Part shown: positions 45,261 through 54,032 of the stretch, one piece after another
Position numbering within the stretch: the first letter of the stretch is position 1
Layout of the letters: each line of letters begins with the position of its first letter
DNA from: Hyphomicrobium_A sp965243865
Lineage (GTDB): Bacteria; Pseudomonadota; Alphaproteobacteria; Rhizobiales; Hyphomicrobiaceae
Direction of reading: 5' to 3'
DNA: 64,000 bases
Assembly (NCBI RefSeq): GCF_965243865.1
Contig: NZ_OZ251603.1
Coordinates: 1,488,001 to 1,552,000, forward strand
Position numbers and translations under genes: made by a program
The notes under the pieces: model-generated
The model's input: only the letters and a program-made list of their open reading frames with translations
Databases searched by the model: none
Told to the model about the DNA's origin: nothing

Positions 45261-46870
45261 TGTGTGCGCCCGGCAGAGTTTGCGTCGATGCTCGGCAGCG
45301 TAAACTGAAAGACCGCTCCACGCGGAACATTTTTCTCCGCCCATAGCCTTCCCTCGTGCGCCTCGATAATCGACTTGCATATCGCAAGCCCCATTCCTAT
45401 GCCGTTCGACTTGGTCGTGTAGAAGGCATCGAACACCCGCTCCAACTGCTCGTCGGTGAACCCCGGCCCATTATCGCGTACGCTGACCTCCACGAGCCCA
45501 TCGCCGTTGCTACGCGAGCTGACGACGAGCTCGCGCGGGGTCCGATCACCCGCGGACATCGCCTCGAATGCGTTCACCACCAGATTGAGCAAAACCTGCT
45601 GTATCTGCACCCGGTCGGCGGCCACCGCCGGCAGATTGGGAGCAAGATCCAAACGAACATCCGCCCCCGCTCGGTCCGCCTCTCCGCGCGCCAGCATCAG
45701 CACCTCGCGGATGGCCTCATTGATATGCACGCGATCTTGCCGCGGCGGCAGTTTCATCGCCATCGCCCGGATGCGGCCGATAACATCACTTGCTCGGTGA
45801 CCGTCGCGCGAGATGCGCGCAAGCGACTGCTTTACCTCGTCCATGTTGCCCGCCGCCAGCCACCGCGAGGCAGCCCCCGAGCTCGCAACGATGGCAGCGA
45901 TCGGCTGGCTCACTTCATGCGCGATCGACGCCGTCATCTCGCCCAGTGTGCTCACGCGGTTGACATGCGCGAGGTTCGCCTGCGCCTGCCGCAGACCATC
46001 CTCCGCCCGGCGCTGCTGGCTCACGTCGTTGTTCGTTTCCAGAACCACCATTGCCTCACCGCGCGCATCGCGCTGCAGCGACCACCGGCTCGCCACCACG
46101 ACCGTCGAACCATCCCGCTTGGAGTGCGTGACCTCGCCTTCCCATTTGCCTGTCGCATCGAGAACGTCTTTGATGCTTGCGAGCGGCAACGGAAATACCA
46201 CCTTCAGAAGCTCGTGCGACCGCCGCCCGTGCGCTTCCTCCGCCGTCCAGCCATAGAGCTGCGCGGCGCCACTGTTCCAATACCGGATGATATCGTCCCG
46301 GTCGCGCACGATGATTGCGTCATGCGTCACGTCCAGAAGGTTTGCCTGCTCCCGCAGCGATTGCTCGGCCGCCTTGTTCTGCAACACAAGAAGCGTCGTA
46401 ATGCCAATCGCCGCAAGGCTGATCAGACACCGGGCGAAAGCGGTGCTTTCGAAATCTGTTCCATGCGAAACGGCGAAGGCCAACAGCGTTAACAGTCCGC
46501 ATCCCACTGCCACGGCGATCAACTTCTGACGGTCGCAGAACTTGGTCGCGATCAGCACCACCAGGACGTAAAGCACCGCCACGGCCATACCCAGTGGAGT
46601 GAAGGCATCAACGACGAAGATCGTAGCCGAAAGCAGCAGCGCAGCACCCGCCGCGAGAAAAGGATGATCTGCAGTCGCTACAGCCGAAAATGGACGCACC
46701 GGGGAATGTCTCGTTTGCCGCAAAGGAAACCCGCCCAAGTCTGCCTGACGAGCCTTGCCACGCCGTTGCAGCCTACCAATAAAAATAGAATCTTTCCGCC
46801 CGCTTAGGGTCGACGGCAATAGGTTCAGCGCCAAGCTACACCTTGGTATATTCACCCTCGCCCAAAGCAT
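45257..46870 (-). CDS. Membrane-bound PAS sensor histidine kinase
   Basis: The 537-residue protein has three or four membrane helices at about 70-165 and one PAS domain (172-290). Its HisKA box is GEMTASIAHEVSQPIAAI with His318, and a HATPase domain follows (NLVVNAFEAM, DNGPGFTDEQLE, GIGMGLAICKSIIEAHEG). The HEVSQP form and the FixJ-type partner recall the FixL/DctB/TodS group of kinases. No heme-PAS signature is evident, so the stimulus is unknown. ATG 46870 is the furthest start; the first 60 residues are poorly ordered, and a GTG near 46701 is possible. The gene is divergent from the chitosanase. Confidence 0.9.
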   Translation of the reverse strand: MLWARVNIPRCSLALNLLPSTLSGRKDSIFIGRLQRRGKARQADLGGFPLRQTRHSPVRPFSAVATADHPFLAAGAALLLSATIFVVDAFTPLGMAVAVLYVLVVLIATKFCDRQKLIAVAVGCGLLTLLAFAVSHGTDFESTAFARCLISLAAIGITTLLVLQNKAAEQSLREQANLLDVTHDAIIVRDRDDIIRYWNSGAAQLYGWTAEEAHGRRSHELLKVVFPLPLASIKDVLDATGKWEGEVTHSKRDGSTVVVASRWSLQRDARGEAMVVLETNNDVSQQRRAEDGLRQAQANLAHVNRVSTLGEMTASIAHEVSQPIAAIVASSGAASRWLAAGNMDEVKQSLARISRDGHRASDVIGRIRAMAMKLPPRQDRVHINEAIREVLMLARGEADRAGADVRLDLAPNLPAVAADRVQIQQVLLNLVVNAFEAMSAGDRTPRELVVSSRSNGDGLVEVSVRDNGPGFTDEQLERVFDAFYTTKSNGIGMGLAICKSIIEAHEGRLWAEKNVPRGAVFQFTLPSIDANSAGRTQ

Positions 46871-47014
46871 CGGTCCAACCGAAGGCCTGTGGGATATTGC
46901 GTCGGCGACGCAACGCCGCCCCGGAACTGCCTCCCAATTGCCGATTGTCGCGCTTACATTGCCTGCACCGCTCGTCTCGTCACCCGCGTCGAACTCTTTC
47001 TGGAGACGTCGCTA

Positions 47015-47890
47015 ATGTCAAAAAACCGCCGCGATATCCTTCGCCTCGCCAGTGGTGGTTGGGCCGCCTCGTTGCTGGCGCTCTTGTCGCCCAAGGCGCG
47101 CGCCTCCGGACGCGGACACGACGACATCGATAAGTCCGTTCCTTCACGCCTCGACACGATGCCGATGCCGCTCGACCGCGAGCATCTTTCTGATCCCGGC
47201 TTGGCGCGCCGCATCAAGGAAATATCAAACGTCTTCGAGGTCGGCCGCCCCGAACCCGACTATGCCTACGTCGAAGACCTTGGCGACGGCCGCGGCTACA
47301 CAGTCACGCAGTACGGCTTCTGCACCTACAATAGCGAGGTCACACAGGTGATTGAGCGCTACGCCGCCAAGCACCCATCAACGCCGCTGAAGCGCTTCCT
47401 TCCGGAGCTGCCGCCGCAAAAATGGACCGATCAGGAGCTTGACGATTTCCCGCACGTCTGGCGCCGCGAAATCCGCTCGAGCCCGCTGCTCGGTGAAGCG
47501 TGCGATAAGGAAGCCGATTTTCTCTATTTCGACCCGGCAGTCGAATCCGCTGCGGCCGTTGGCGTCACTTCCCCCGTCGGCATCGCCATCTTCTATGACA
47601 CGCTACTCCAGCACGGCGCCGCCACCGATCCCGACTCGCTTCCCAGCATCCTGAAACGCACGCTGGAGAAATACGGCGACGTCGGCGACACCTCAGAACC
47701 GCAATTTCTTCGCGCGTTCCTCAAGGTGCGCCGCTCGGTCCTCGAGAATGCTTCGAACCACGAAACGCGCCAGGTCTGGCGTCAGTCAGCGCGTCGCGTC
47801 GACGCCCTCCTCGGCCTCCTCGACGCCAACCCCAACCTCGTCCCGCCGATCACCGTCGCCAACGCCGACGTGACAGCAACCATCCTTTGA
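47015..47890 (+). CDS. GH46-family chitosanase, predicted Tat export
   Basis: The 291-residue protein opens with a twin-arginine signal: KNRRDILRLASGG, then WAASLLALLSPKARA, cleaved near residue 30. The GH46 core follows. SNVFEVGRPEPDYAYVEDLG has Glu75, and DGRGYTVTQYGFCTYNSE has Asp91; they are 16 residues apart, close to the Glu22/Asp40 pair of the Streptomyces N174 enzyme (18 apart). It should cut chitosan (poly-GlcN) outside the cytoplasm. It faces the GH18-NodB-GT2 gene tail to tail with a 14-base gap, so the two may work on the same polymer. Confidence 0.85.
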   Translation: MSKNRRDILRLASGGWAASLLALLSPKARASGRGHDDIDKSVPSRLDTMPMPLDREHLSDPGLARRIKEISNVFEVGRPEPDYAYVEDLGDGRGYTVTQYGFCTYNSEVTQVIERYAAKHPSTPLKRFLPELPPQKWTDQELDDFPHVWRREIRSSPLLGEACDKEADFLYFDPAVESAAAVGVTSPVGIAIFYDTLLQHGAATDPDSLPSILKRTLEKYGDVGDTSEPQFLRAFLKVRRSVLENASNHETRQVWRQSARRVDALLGLLDANPNLVPPITVANADVTATIL

Positions 47891-47904
47891 AACCCGACAA
47901 TGCG

Positions 47905-50900
47905 CTACGACGTGCGCGTTGCCGTATCGAGGTTCACTGTCGCCTTGCGATCGAGCTTGCCCCAGCCAACGAAGTGTCCCTTCGCCGCTTTCATGACCGA
48001 CTTGGTCAGCACGTAATAGAGCAGCTGGCGATACCCGAAGCGCTGCAGCGCCAGCCACCACAAAAGGCGCCAGTTCTCCTGCTTCTCGAACATGAACGCC
48101 ACAACCGCCGTCATCAGATCGACGACGATGAAGATCGCATAGTAGATCAGCGTCATCTTCAGGTGCGTCGCGTCGAACTGATCGCCGTGCTGCATGTAGT
48201 CGGTGGCAACAGCGAAGATCTGCATGATCATAAGCAGATCGACGAACGGCGATACGAGACCGAGCAGTATCTGGAACAGCCACGCCTGCGGCAGCGCCAC
48301 CAGCCCCAACGCGCCATAGCGCGGACGCAGCGTGATGTCGGCATGCTTCCACAGGCATTGCAGCGTACCGAACGACCAGCGGAACCGCTGCTTCGCGAGA
48401 CCGGCGACCGTATCGGGCGCCTCCGTCCACGCCACCGCATCGGCATCGAAGATTGCGCGATATCCGGCCTTCTGCACTGCAATGGTGAGATCCTGATCCT
48501 CGGCCAGCGTGTCCGTGGGGAAGCCACCCAATTCCATCAACACCGAGCGCCGCCACGCGCCGACCGCTCCGGGCACCACAGTGATCGTATCGAGCGCCGC
48601 CAGTGCACGCCGCTCCAGGTTCTGGGCCGAGATGTACTCCAGTGCCTGCCAGCGGGTGATAACGTTGATGCGATTGCCCACTTTCGCATTGCCCGCAACT
48701 GCACCGATCTTCTCATCGCCAAACCACCGCGTCAGGCGTGCGATCGTTTCGGGCTCGAAGTGCGTATCCGCATCGAGCGCAACAATGATCTCGCCCTTGG
48801 CGATGGCGAGACCCGCATTGATTGCACGTGCCTTGCCGCCGTTCGACAGCGTCAGCAGCGTAACGCGCGGGTCACTGGCGAACTGCGCGCGCACCACCTC
48901 GCTGGTCCCGTCGCTCGATCCATCGTCGATGACGATCACCTGGATCTTCGCGTGCGCGCTGTCGAGAATGCGCGCCACCGACCCGGAAATCACCTTCGCC
49001 TCGTTGAACGCGGGAATGAGCACCGACACTAGCTTGTCGTCGCTGCTCGCAATTGGCGGCACCGGCATCGGCTTCACCCGGCTCCAAACGGCGAGACCGC
49101 ACAGCGCAACGAGGCGCGCTAGTCCCAGTCCGATGGCCAGAAGGAATAGCGCATGCATCGTCGCCTGCAGCCAGCTTGCCGTCAGAAACACGTACCAGTT
49201 GACCAGCACCGAGCGATCCTCCGGCGGAACCGGCGGCATCACCTGGTCATACGACCAGCCTGCCAGCTGCGATACCGGAACGAAGTCGAGCCCCTTCGCG
49301 CGCAACCCGTCGATGATGCGCGGCAGTGCGGCGACGGTCTGTGAGCGATTGCCACCCGCATCATGCAGCAGGATCACCTGTCCGCGTGTCTCCGGGTTGA
49401 TGTCGGTCATGCGCTGCGCAATGCGGCTGACGATGGTGTCCGCCGAAGGCCCCGCCCAATCGTCAGGATCGACCCGCAGCCCCACTGTCGCATAACCCAG
49501 CGACTGCGCCAGTTGCACCGCTTTGATCTCTTCCGGCGTCGTCGGCTCTGCATCGCCAAAGAACGGCGGCCTGAATAACCGGATCGACCGCCCCGTCAGC
49601 GCCTGCACCAGCCGCTGCGTCGCGTTCAACTCCAGCCGCGCACCCTCGCTGGAAGCCTGCGCGATGTTGGGGTGCGTGAACGTGTGATTGCCGATCTCAT
49701 GCCCCTCGGCGAGAATCCGCTGCACCAACCGCGGGTTGGTTTCCCCGTTTTCACCCACGATGAAAAACGTCGCCTTGACGCCCTTCTCCTTGAGAATATC
49801 GAGGATCTTCGGCGTCCACTCCGCACTCGGGCCGTCGTCGAAAGTCAGCGCCACCTTGCCCGGCTTCCAGCCGGACCTGCGAATGACGTACGACGTCGGA
49901 ATCTTCGTGAAGGTCTCGGCCGTGATCAGCCGCCCCGTGCGGTCGGTCTGGATCGTCCGCGCGCCATTGGTCGGCTCGGCCGCGATGTTCAGGATTTCTC
50001 CGTCGCCTTCGATATCGACGTCGCTGCCCGGCACGATTGTCGTCAGCGCCTCCGGAACCGGCTGATCGTAGGGGCGCCCGAACAGCGACCAGATCGATGG
50101 ATCCTCCGAGCCGAGCCGCCACAGCGCATATCCCTTCGGGCGGAACACATCAGCCGCACGCATCTGATTGTGCGCCGTCACCGCATCTAGGAACCACACC
50201 TGATGCGTGCTGCCGTCGTCCTCGCGATACTCAAAGTGCGGATTGAGCGTCTGCGCATCGAAAGTGATCGGCGCTTCCGACTCCTTCGACGACAACATGC
50301 TTGCCTGGAACGTCATGTCGTCGGCAGGACCCTTGCCCGACCAATCGTAGGCATAGTTGCCGATGGCGATAATCGTCTTGGCTGGGTCCAGCTCACGCAT
50401 GCGCTGCGTGAGCTTGTCGACGTACCACGGCTGCGAGGCGATCGCGCCGGCGGAGCCCTCCTCGAAGTGCTCATCGTACGCCATCAGGATCTGATAGTCG
50501 GTTGCCGCAGCATAACTGCGATAAGGCCAGTCGGCGTCATCGAACGGCGCGGCGACCGTCACAAGCCACCCATACGGCGCGAAGGCAGACCGCATCTCGC
50601 GCAGGAACGTCACATAGTTGCGCTGCGCGTCCTTCGGCACCTCCTCGAAGTCGACGACGAGGCCCCGCGCATTGTTCGCCTTCAGGAACCTGACGAACTG
50701 CGAGATGCGCTCCTTGCGCACCTCCGGATCCGCCAGCATGCGGGCAAGCCCCGGTCCGTCCCAATTACCGTCGCTGGCGTTCTGCAGCATCGGCAGCACG
50801 CTCGGCCGCGTCTTCTGCTTTGCAATCAATTCGACCGAGCGATAATCCACCCCGGTCTTAAGCTCCATATCGGGGCCAGTCAGCTCCAGCCAACTTGGCA

Positions 50901-51345
50901 CCACCCAATCGAGCTTAGAGATCGCCGTCTCGAGCGAGGCGAAGCTGCTGTCGTCCCAAGTCACATAGAAGCCGATCGCAAGCGGTCTGGCGCCCGAGCG
51001 AGCCCGTGCGGACTGCAATTGCTGCTCCGACACTTTCGGCATGGTCGAACGACGCCAGTTGGCGCCCCGAACGCGCGAGCGTGCAGCGTCGGCCAGCCGC
51101 CGCGCCGCCGGCAACAATTCGCGACGCTTGGCGATGTCGTTCGCAACTGCAATGCCGGTCCGCTTGTGCGGCGGATCGATCGGCAGCACGGCATCGCCCT
51201 GCAAAAAGAAGATACTGGCGATGAAAAGACCGAGCACGATCGTGCTCACGATCGAGAAGCTCCAGCCTAAGATGCCGATCGCCCGCGAACGGCGCCGCGT
51301 GGGATCGAAGAAGATGTGGTGGCGTTGCACGTTCGGAAATCTCAT
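47905..51345 (-). CDS. Fused GH18-like, NodB polysaccharide deacetylase and GT2 synthase
   Basis: The 1146-residue membrane protein has a helix at 24-48. A GH18-like domain follows at about 120-430 (ARGLVVDFEEVP; the acid pair Asp232/Glu234 is kept, the first Asp of DxxDxDxE is not). The NodB deacetylase (about 495-695) has TFDDGPS (Asp503, Asp504), GNHTFTH (His554, His558), RPPFFG and LLHDAGG. After a helix at 715-755 comes a processive GT2 domain (772-1000: IDDGSSDG, DADTHFEP, AEDQDL, QRFRW 986-990) and three or more further helices. It should make and partly deacetylate a hexosamine polymer such as chitin or PNAG, like a fusion of PgaB and PgaC. Confidence 0.9.
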   Translation of the reverse strand: MRFPNVQRHHIFFDPTRRRSRAIGILGWSFSIVSTIVLGLFIASIFFLQGDAVLPIDPPHKRTGIAVANDIAKRRELLPAARRLADAARSRVRGANWRRSTMPKVSEQQLQSARARSGARPLAIGFYVTWDDSSFASLETAISKLDWVVPSWLELTGPDMELKTGVDYRSVELIAKQKTRPSVLPMLQNASDGNWDGPGLARMLADPEVRKERISQFVRFLKANNARGLVVDFEEVPKDAQRNYVTFLREMRSAFAPYGWLVTVAAPFDDADWPYRSYAAATDYQILMAYDEHFEEGSAGAIASQPWYVDKLTQRMRELDPAKTIIAIGNYAYDWSGKGPADDMTFQASMLSSKESEAPITFDAQTLNPHFEYREDDGSTHQVWFLDAVTAHNQMRAADVFRPKGYALWRLGSEDPSIWSLFGRPYDQPVPEALTTIVPGSDVDIEGDGEILNIAAEPTNGARTIQTDRTGRLITAETFTKIPTSYVIRRSGWKPGKVALTFDDGPSAEWTPKILDILKEKGVKATFFIVGENGETNPRLVQRILAEGHEIGNHTFTHPNIAQASSEGARLELNATQRLVQALTGRSIRLFRPPFFGDAEPTTPEEIKAVQLAQSLGYATVGLRVDPDDWAGPSADTIVSRIAQRMTDINPETRGQVILLHDAGGNRSQTVAALPRIIDGLRAKGLDFVPVSQLAGWSYDQVMPPVPPEDRSVLVNWYVFLTASWLQATMHALFLLAIGLGLARLVALCGLAVWSRVKPMPVPPIASSDDKLVSVLIPAFNEAKVISGSVARILDSAHAKIQVIVIDDGSSDGTSEVVRAQFASDPRVTLLTLSNGGKARAINAGLAIAKGEIIVALDADTHFEPETIARLTRWFGDEKIGAVAGNAKVGNRINVITRWQALEYISAQNLERRALAALDTITVVPGAVGAWRRSVLMELGGFPTDTLAEDQDLTIAVQKAGYRAIFDADAVAWTEAPDTVAGLAKQRFRWSFGTLQCLWKHADITLRPRYGALGLVALPQAWLFQILLGLVSPFVDLLMIMQIFAVATDYMQHGDQFDATHLKMTLIYYAIFIVVDLMTAVVAFMFEKQENWRLLWWLALQRFGYRQLLYYVLTKSVMKAAKGHFVGWGKLDRKATVNLDTATRTS

Positions 51346-51607
51346 GAGCGGGACAAGTCACCGGTGCTCGTGCACCGCTCTCGTCGTCTGTTATCTGCGC
51401 AATCCGGCCGCGACGAATAACAGCGCCTGCAACCGCCTGAAACATACGGTTCCGTAAGCTTGGCTTTGAGCAAAGTTCCCACTAACTGTTTGTTCAGCCG
51501 CCATTAATTCTGCCTCGATGCGCGCGGCGACTGCAGCCTCTGCCAACAAGCGGCGCCTCGACGCAGGGGGAGGAAATAGGCACAGCCAGCGCCCACTTTT
51601 TGAGCGT

Positions 51608-51633
51608 GGAACGTACTGAGTTCACTCACCGTT
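51608..51633 (+). promoter_or_regulatory. EcfG promoter motif next to a receiver-only regulator
   Basis: GGAAC (51608-51612), 17 bases, CGTT (51630-51633): an exact match to the general stress sigma consensus. The ATG at 51643 lies only nine bases further, so the transcript would begin almost at the start codon. Confidence 0.65.
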
Positions 51634-51642
51634 GAGCATCGC

Positions 51643-52044
51643 ATGAACCCGATAGCAAAACGCCCCGCTGCCGTTCTCGTCGTCGAAGACGAACCGCTCG
51701 TGCGTCTCTACGTCTCTGACATCCTTGGTCAGTCCGGCTTCGAGGTAATCGACGCGGCAACTGGAGATGAGGCCCTGGCGCACCTTTCAGCTGGCAACCT
51801 GTGCGCCATCGTCAGCGATGTCTCCATGCCCGGCGGCGTCAACGGCTTCGAGCTGGCCCGCCGCGTGCGCGAAAGCTTCCCAAACACCGGGGTGATTCTC
51901 GTCTCCGGCGTGCTGGAGCCTCAAGATCACCTGCCTGGCGGCGTGCGCTTCATCACCAAGCCGGTCCGCGCGGCCACTCTTCTGCGGCTCGTCCGCGAAG
52001 TTGCTGATCCACGCTTTACACTCCCCGACCCCGGATTGGCGTAA
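51643..52044 (+). CDS. Receiver-only response regulator, probable EcfG target
   Basis: The 133-residue protein is one CheY-like domain: AVLVVEDEPLVRLYVSDIL (acid pocket at 15-17), phospho-acceptor Asp59 in IVSDVSMPGGVNGFEL, ILVSGVLEPQDHL with Ser in the switch position, and FITKPVRAATLLRLV with Lys. It has no output domain. Single-domain regulators of this type feed the PhyR/EcfG pathway in some alphaproteobacteria, for example SdrG. The exact EcfG motif just upstream would make it part of that response. There is no clear ribosome site between the motif and the ATG. The 297 bases before it hold no other feature. Confidence 0.9.
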   Translation: MNPIAKRPAAVLVVEDEPLVRLYVSDILGQSGFEVIDAATGDEALAHLSAGNLCAIVSDVSMPGGVNGFELARRVRESFPNTGVILVSGVLEPQDHLPGGVRFITKPVRAATLLRLVREVADPRFTLPDPGLA

Positions 52045-52121
52045 CCGCACTTTTAAACTCAACTTTACTGGCGCATGCGACTGATTAGCCAGGGCTGAGG
52101 CCGTTTGAGAGGGTCGCGCCA

Positions 52122-54032
52122 ATGGCACGCACAAAGTCGCGCCGAGCCGCGCTCACCGTCGCGCCGAAGCGCAGCCATGTCCGCAGCACCGTCCCCCTTC
52201 CCGAATTCGTCGCCCCCGAACTGGCAACCCTCGTCTCCGCGCCTCCCGGCGGCAAGGACTGGTGGCACGAGATCAAGTACGACGGCTACCGCGCCATCTC
52301 CGCGGTGGGTGACGGCCGCTGCCGCGTCTACACCCGGTCCGGGCAGGATTGGACCGACAAGTTCCAGGGCATCGCCGACGCCCTCCGCAAGCTGAAGGTC
52401 AAGAGCGCGCTTCTCGACGGCGAGATCGTCGCCATCGACGCGGACGGCCGCACCAGCTTCCAGCTCTTGCAGCAATCTCTAAAGAGCAACGGCACGCCGC
52501 TCACCTATTACGTATTCGATCTGCTCGAGATCGACGGCCGCGACCTGCGCCCCGAGCCGCTCAGAGAGCGCAAGGCCATCCTCCGCAAGCTCTTGAAGAA
52601 CCCACCTGAAGCCATCCGCTACAGCGATGAATTCGTCGGCGACGGCAACCACGTGTTCGCCGAGGCCTGCCGCCTCGGTCTTGAAGGCATCATCTCCAAG
52701 GAAGCCGACAAACCCTACGTCTCCCGCCGTTCTATGAGCTGGCTGAAAACCAAATGCGTCGGCAACGAGGAATTCGTCATCGGTGGCTATCGCCGCTCTG
52801 ACAAGAGCGACCGGCCGTTCGCATCCCTCCTCATCGGCGAGTTCGTCGGCGATAAGCTCCACTATCGCGGCCGCGTCGGAACCGGCTTCAACGCCGACAC
52901 ATTGGACGACTTGAGCCGGCGGTTCGCAAAACTGCGGCGCAAGACCAGCCCTTTTGTCGATGCACCGCGCGCCATCTCTCGCGATGCAGAATGGGTGGAA
53001 CCGCGTCTCGTCGCGCAGATCGCCTTCACCGAGCGCACGCGCGACGGCATCCTGCGCCATCCCGCATACCTCGGCCTCAGAAGCGACAAGCCCGCGCGGC
53101 AAGTTCAAGCGCAAGCGGTGGTGACCATGGGTAAGAATGCCGACCCCGACGACGTTGCCGGCGTCCGTCTGACCAATCCCGAGCGCGTGCTCTTCAGCGG
53201 CGCGGGATTGACCAAGCTCGATCTCGCCGAATATTTCCTCGCCGTCAGCCCGCGCATGTTGCCCTACGCCGGCAACCGCCCGATCAGCCTCGTGCGCTGC
53301 CCCGGGGGCGACACCGGCCCGCGCTTTTTCCAGAAGCACCATAAGAAGGGCATGCCCGCGGCGCTCAAGCCCGTGACCATCGTCGAGAATGACGGCGACA
53401 AGGCCGAATACCTGATGATCGACGATGCGGCAGGTCTCGTCGCCATCGCCCAGATCGGTGGTCTCGAAATCCACCCCTGGGGTGCGCGCGTAGGCAATGT
53501 CGATCACCCCGAGCGCCTCATCTTCGATCTCGACCCTGATCCCAGCGTCGACTTCTCAGGCGTGCGCGATGCAGCACGCGATGTCCGCCGCCTGTTGCAA
53601 GCTGCCGACCTCGAAAGCTACGCGCTGATCACCGGCGGCAAAGGCATTCACGTCATTGTGCCGCTCGATGGCAAGCAGGATTGGGACACAGTAAAAAGCT
53701 TCGCCCGCGGCGTTGCCGAGAAGCTTGCCGAAACCGAGCCCGAACGCTTCGTCGCTACCATGTCGAAAGCCAAGCGACGCGGCCGCATCTTCATCGACTG
53801 GCTGCGCAACGAGCGCGGCGCCACAGCCGTTGCCCCTTATTCACCGCGCGCAAAGCCCGAAGCCAGCGTTGCGACGCCGGTCGCATGGACGGAACTGTCG
53901 CGCATCGAAGCGGCCAACGTCTTCACCATCCCGTCCGTGCTCCAGCGCATAAAACGCAAGACCGACCCCTGGGCCGACTATCAGAAGCTGCGCCAGAAGA
54001 TCTCGCGCCAAGCGCTCAAGTTTTTCACCTAG
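52122..54032 (+). CDS. ligD: DNA ligase D without phosphoesterase domain
   Basis: The 636-residue protein has an ATP-dependent ligase domain first: EIKYDGYRAIS with the adenylated Lys52, LLDGEIVAID and DLLEIDGRDL. An OB-fold part runs to about residue 310. The primase-polymerase domain follows (about 345-630, with SLVRCPGGDTG, EYLMIDDAAGLVAIAQ and the metal-binding FDLDPD near 464-469). It repairs double-strand breaks by end joining with Ku. The 3'-phosphoesterase domain found in many LigD proteins is absent at both ends, and no ku gene is in the window. Its end overlaps the convergent GT2 gene by eight bases. Confidence 0.94.
   Translation: MARTKSRRAALTVAPKRSHVRSTVPLPEFVAPELATLVSAPPGGKDWWHEIKYDGYRAISAVGDGRCRVYTRSGQDWTDKFQGIADALRKLKVKSALLDGEIVAIDADGRTSFQLLQQSLKSNGTPLTYYVFDLLEIDGRDLRPEPLRERKAILRKLLKNPPEAIRYSDEFVGDGNHVFAEACRLGLEGIISKEADKPYVSRRSMSWLKTKCVGNEEFVIGGYRRSDKSDRPFASLLIGEFVGDKLHYRGRVGTGFNADTLDDLSRRFAKLRRKTSPFVDAPRAISRDAEWVEPRLVAQIAFTERTRDGILRHPAYLGLRSDKPARQVQAQAVVTMGKNADPDDVAGVRLTNPERVLFSGAGLTKLDLAEYFLAVSPRMLPYAGNRPISLVRCPGGDTGPRFFQKHHKKGMPAALKPVTIVENDGDKAEYLMIDDAAGLVAIAQIGGLEIHPWGARVGNVDHPERLIFDLDPDPSVDFSGVRDAARDVRRLLQAADLESYALITGGKGIHVIVPLDGKQDWDTVKSFARGVAEKLAETEPERFVATMSKAKRRGRIFIDWLRNERGATAVAPYSPRAKPEASVATPVAWTELSRIEAANVFTIPSVLQRIKRKTDPWADYQKLRQKISRQALKFFT

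Noticed and set aside
47887..49032. 381-codon open frame antisense to the GT2 domain
   Set aside because: The minus-strand frame has all GT2 motifs; this one has none.
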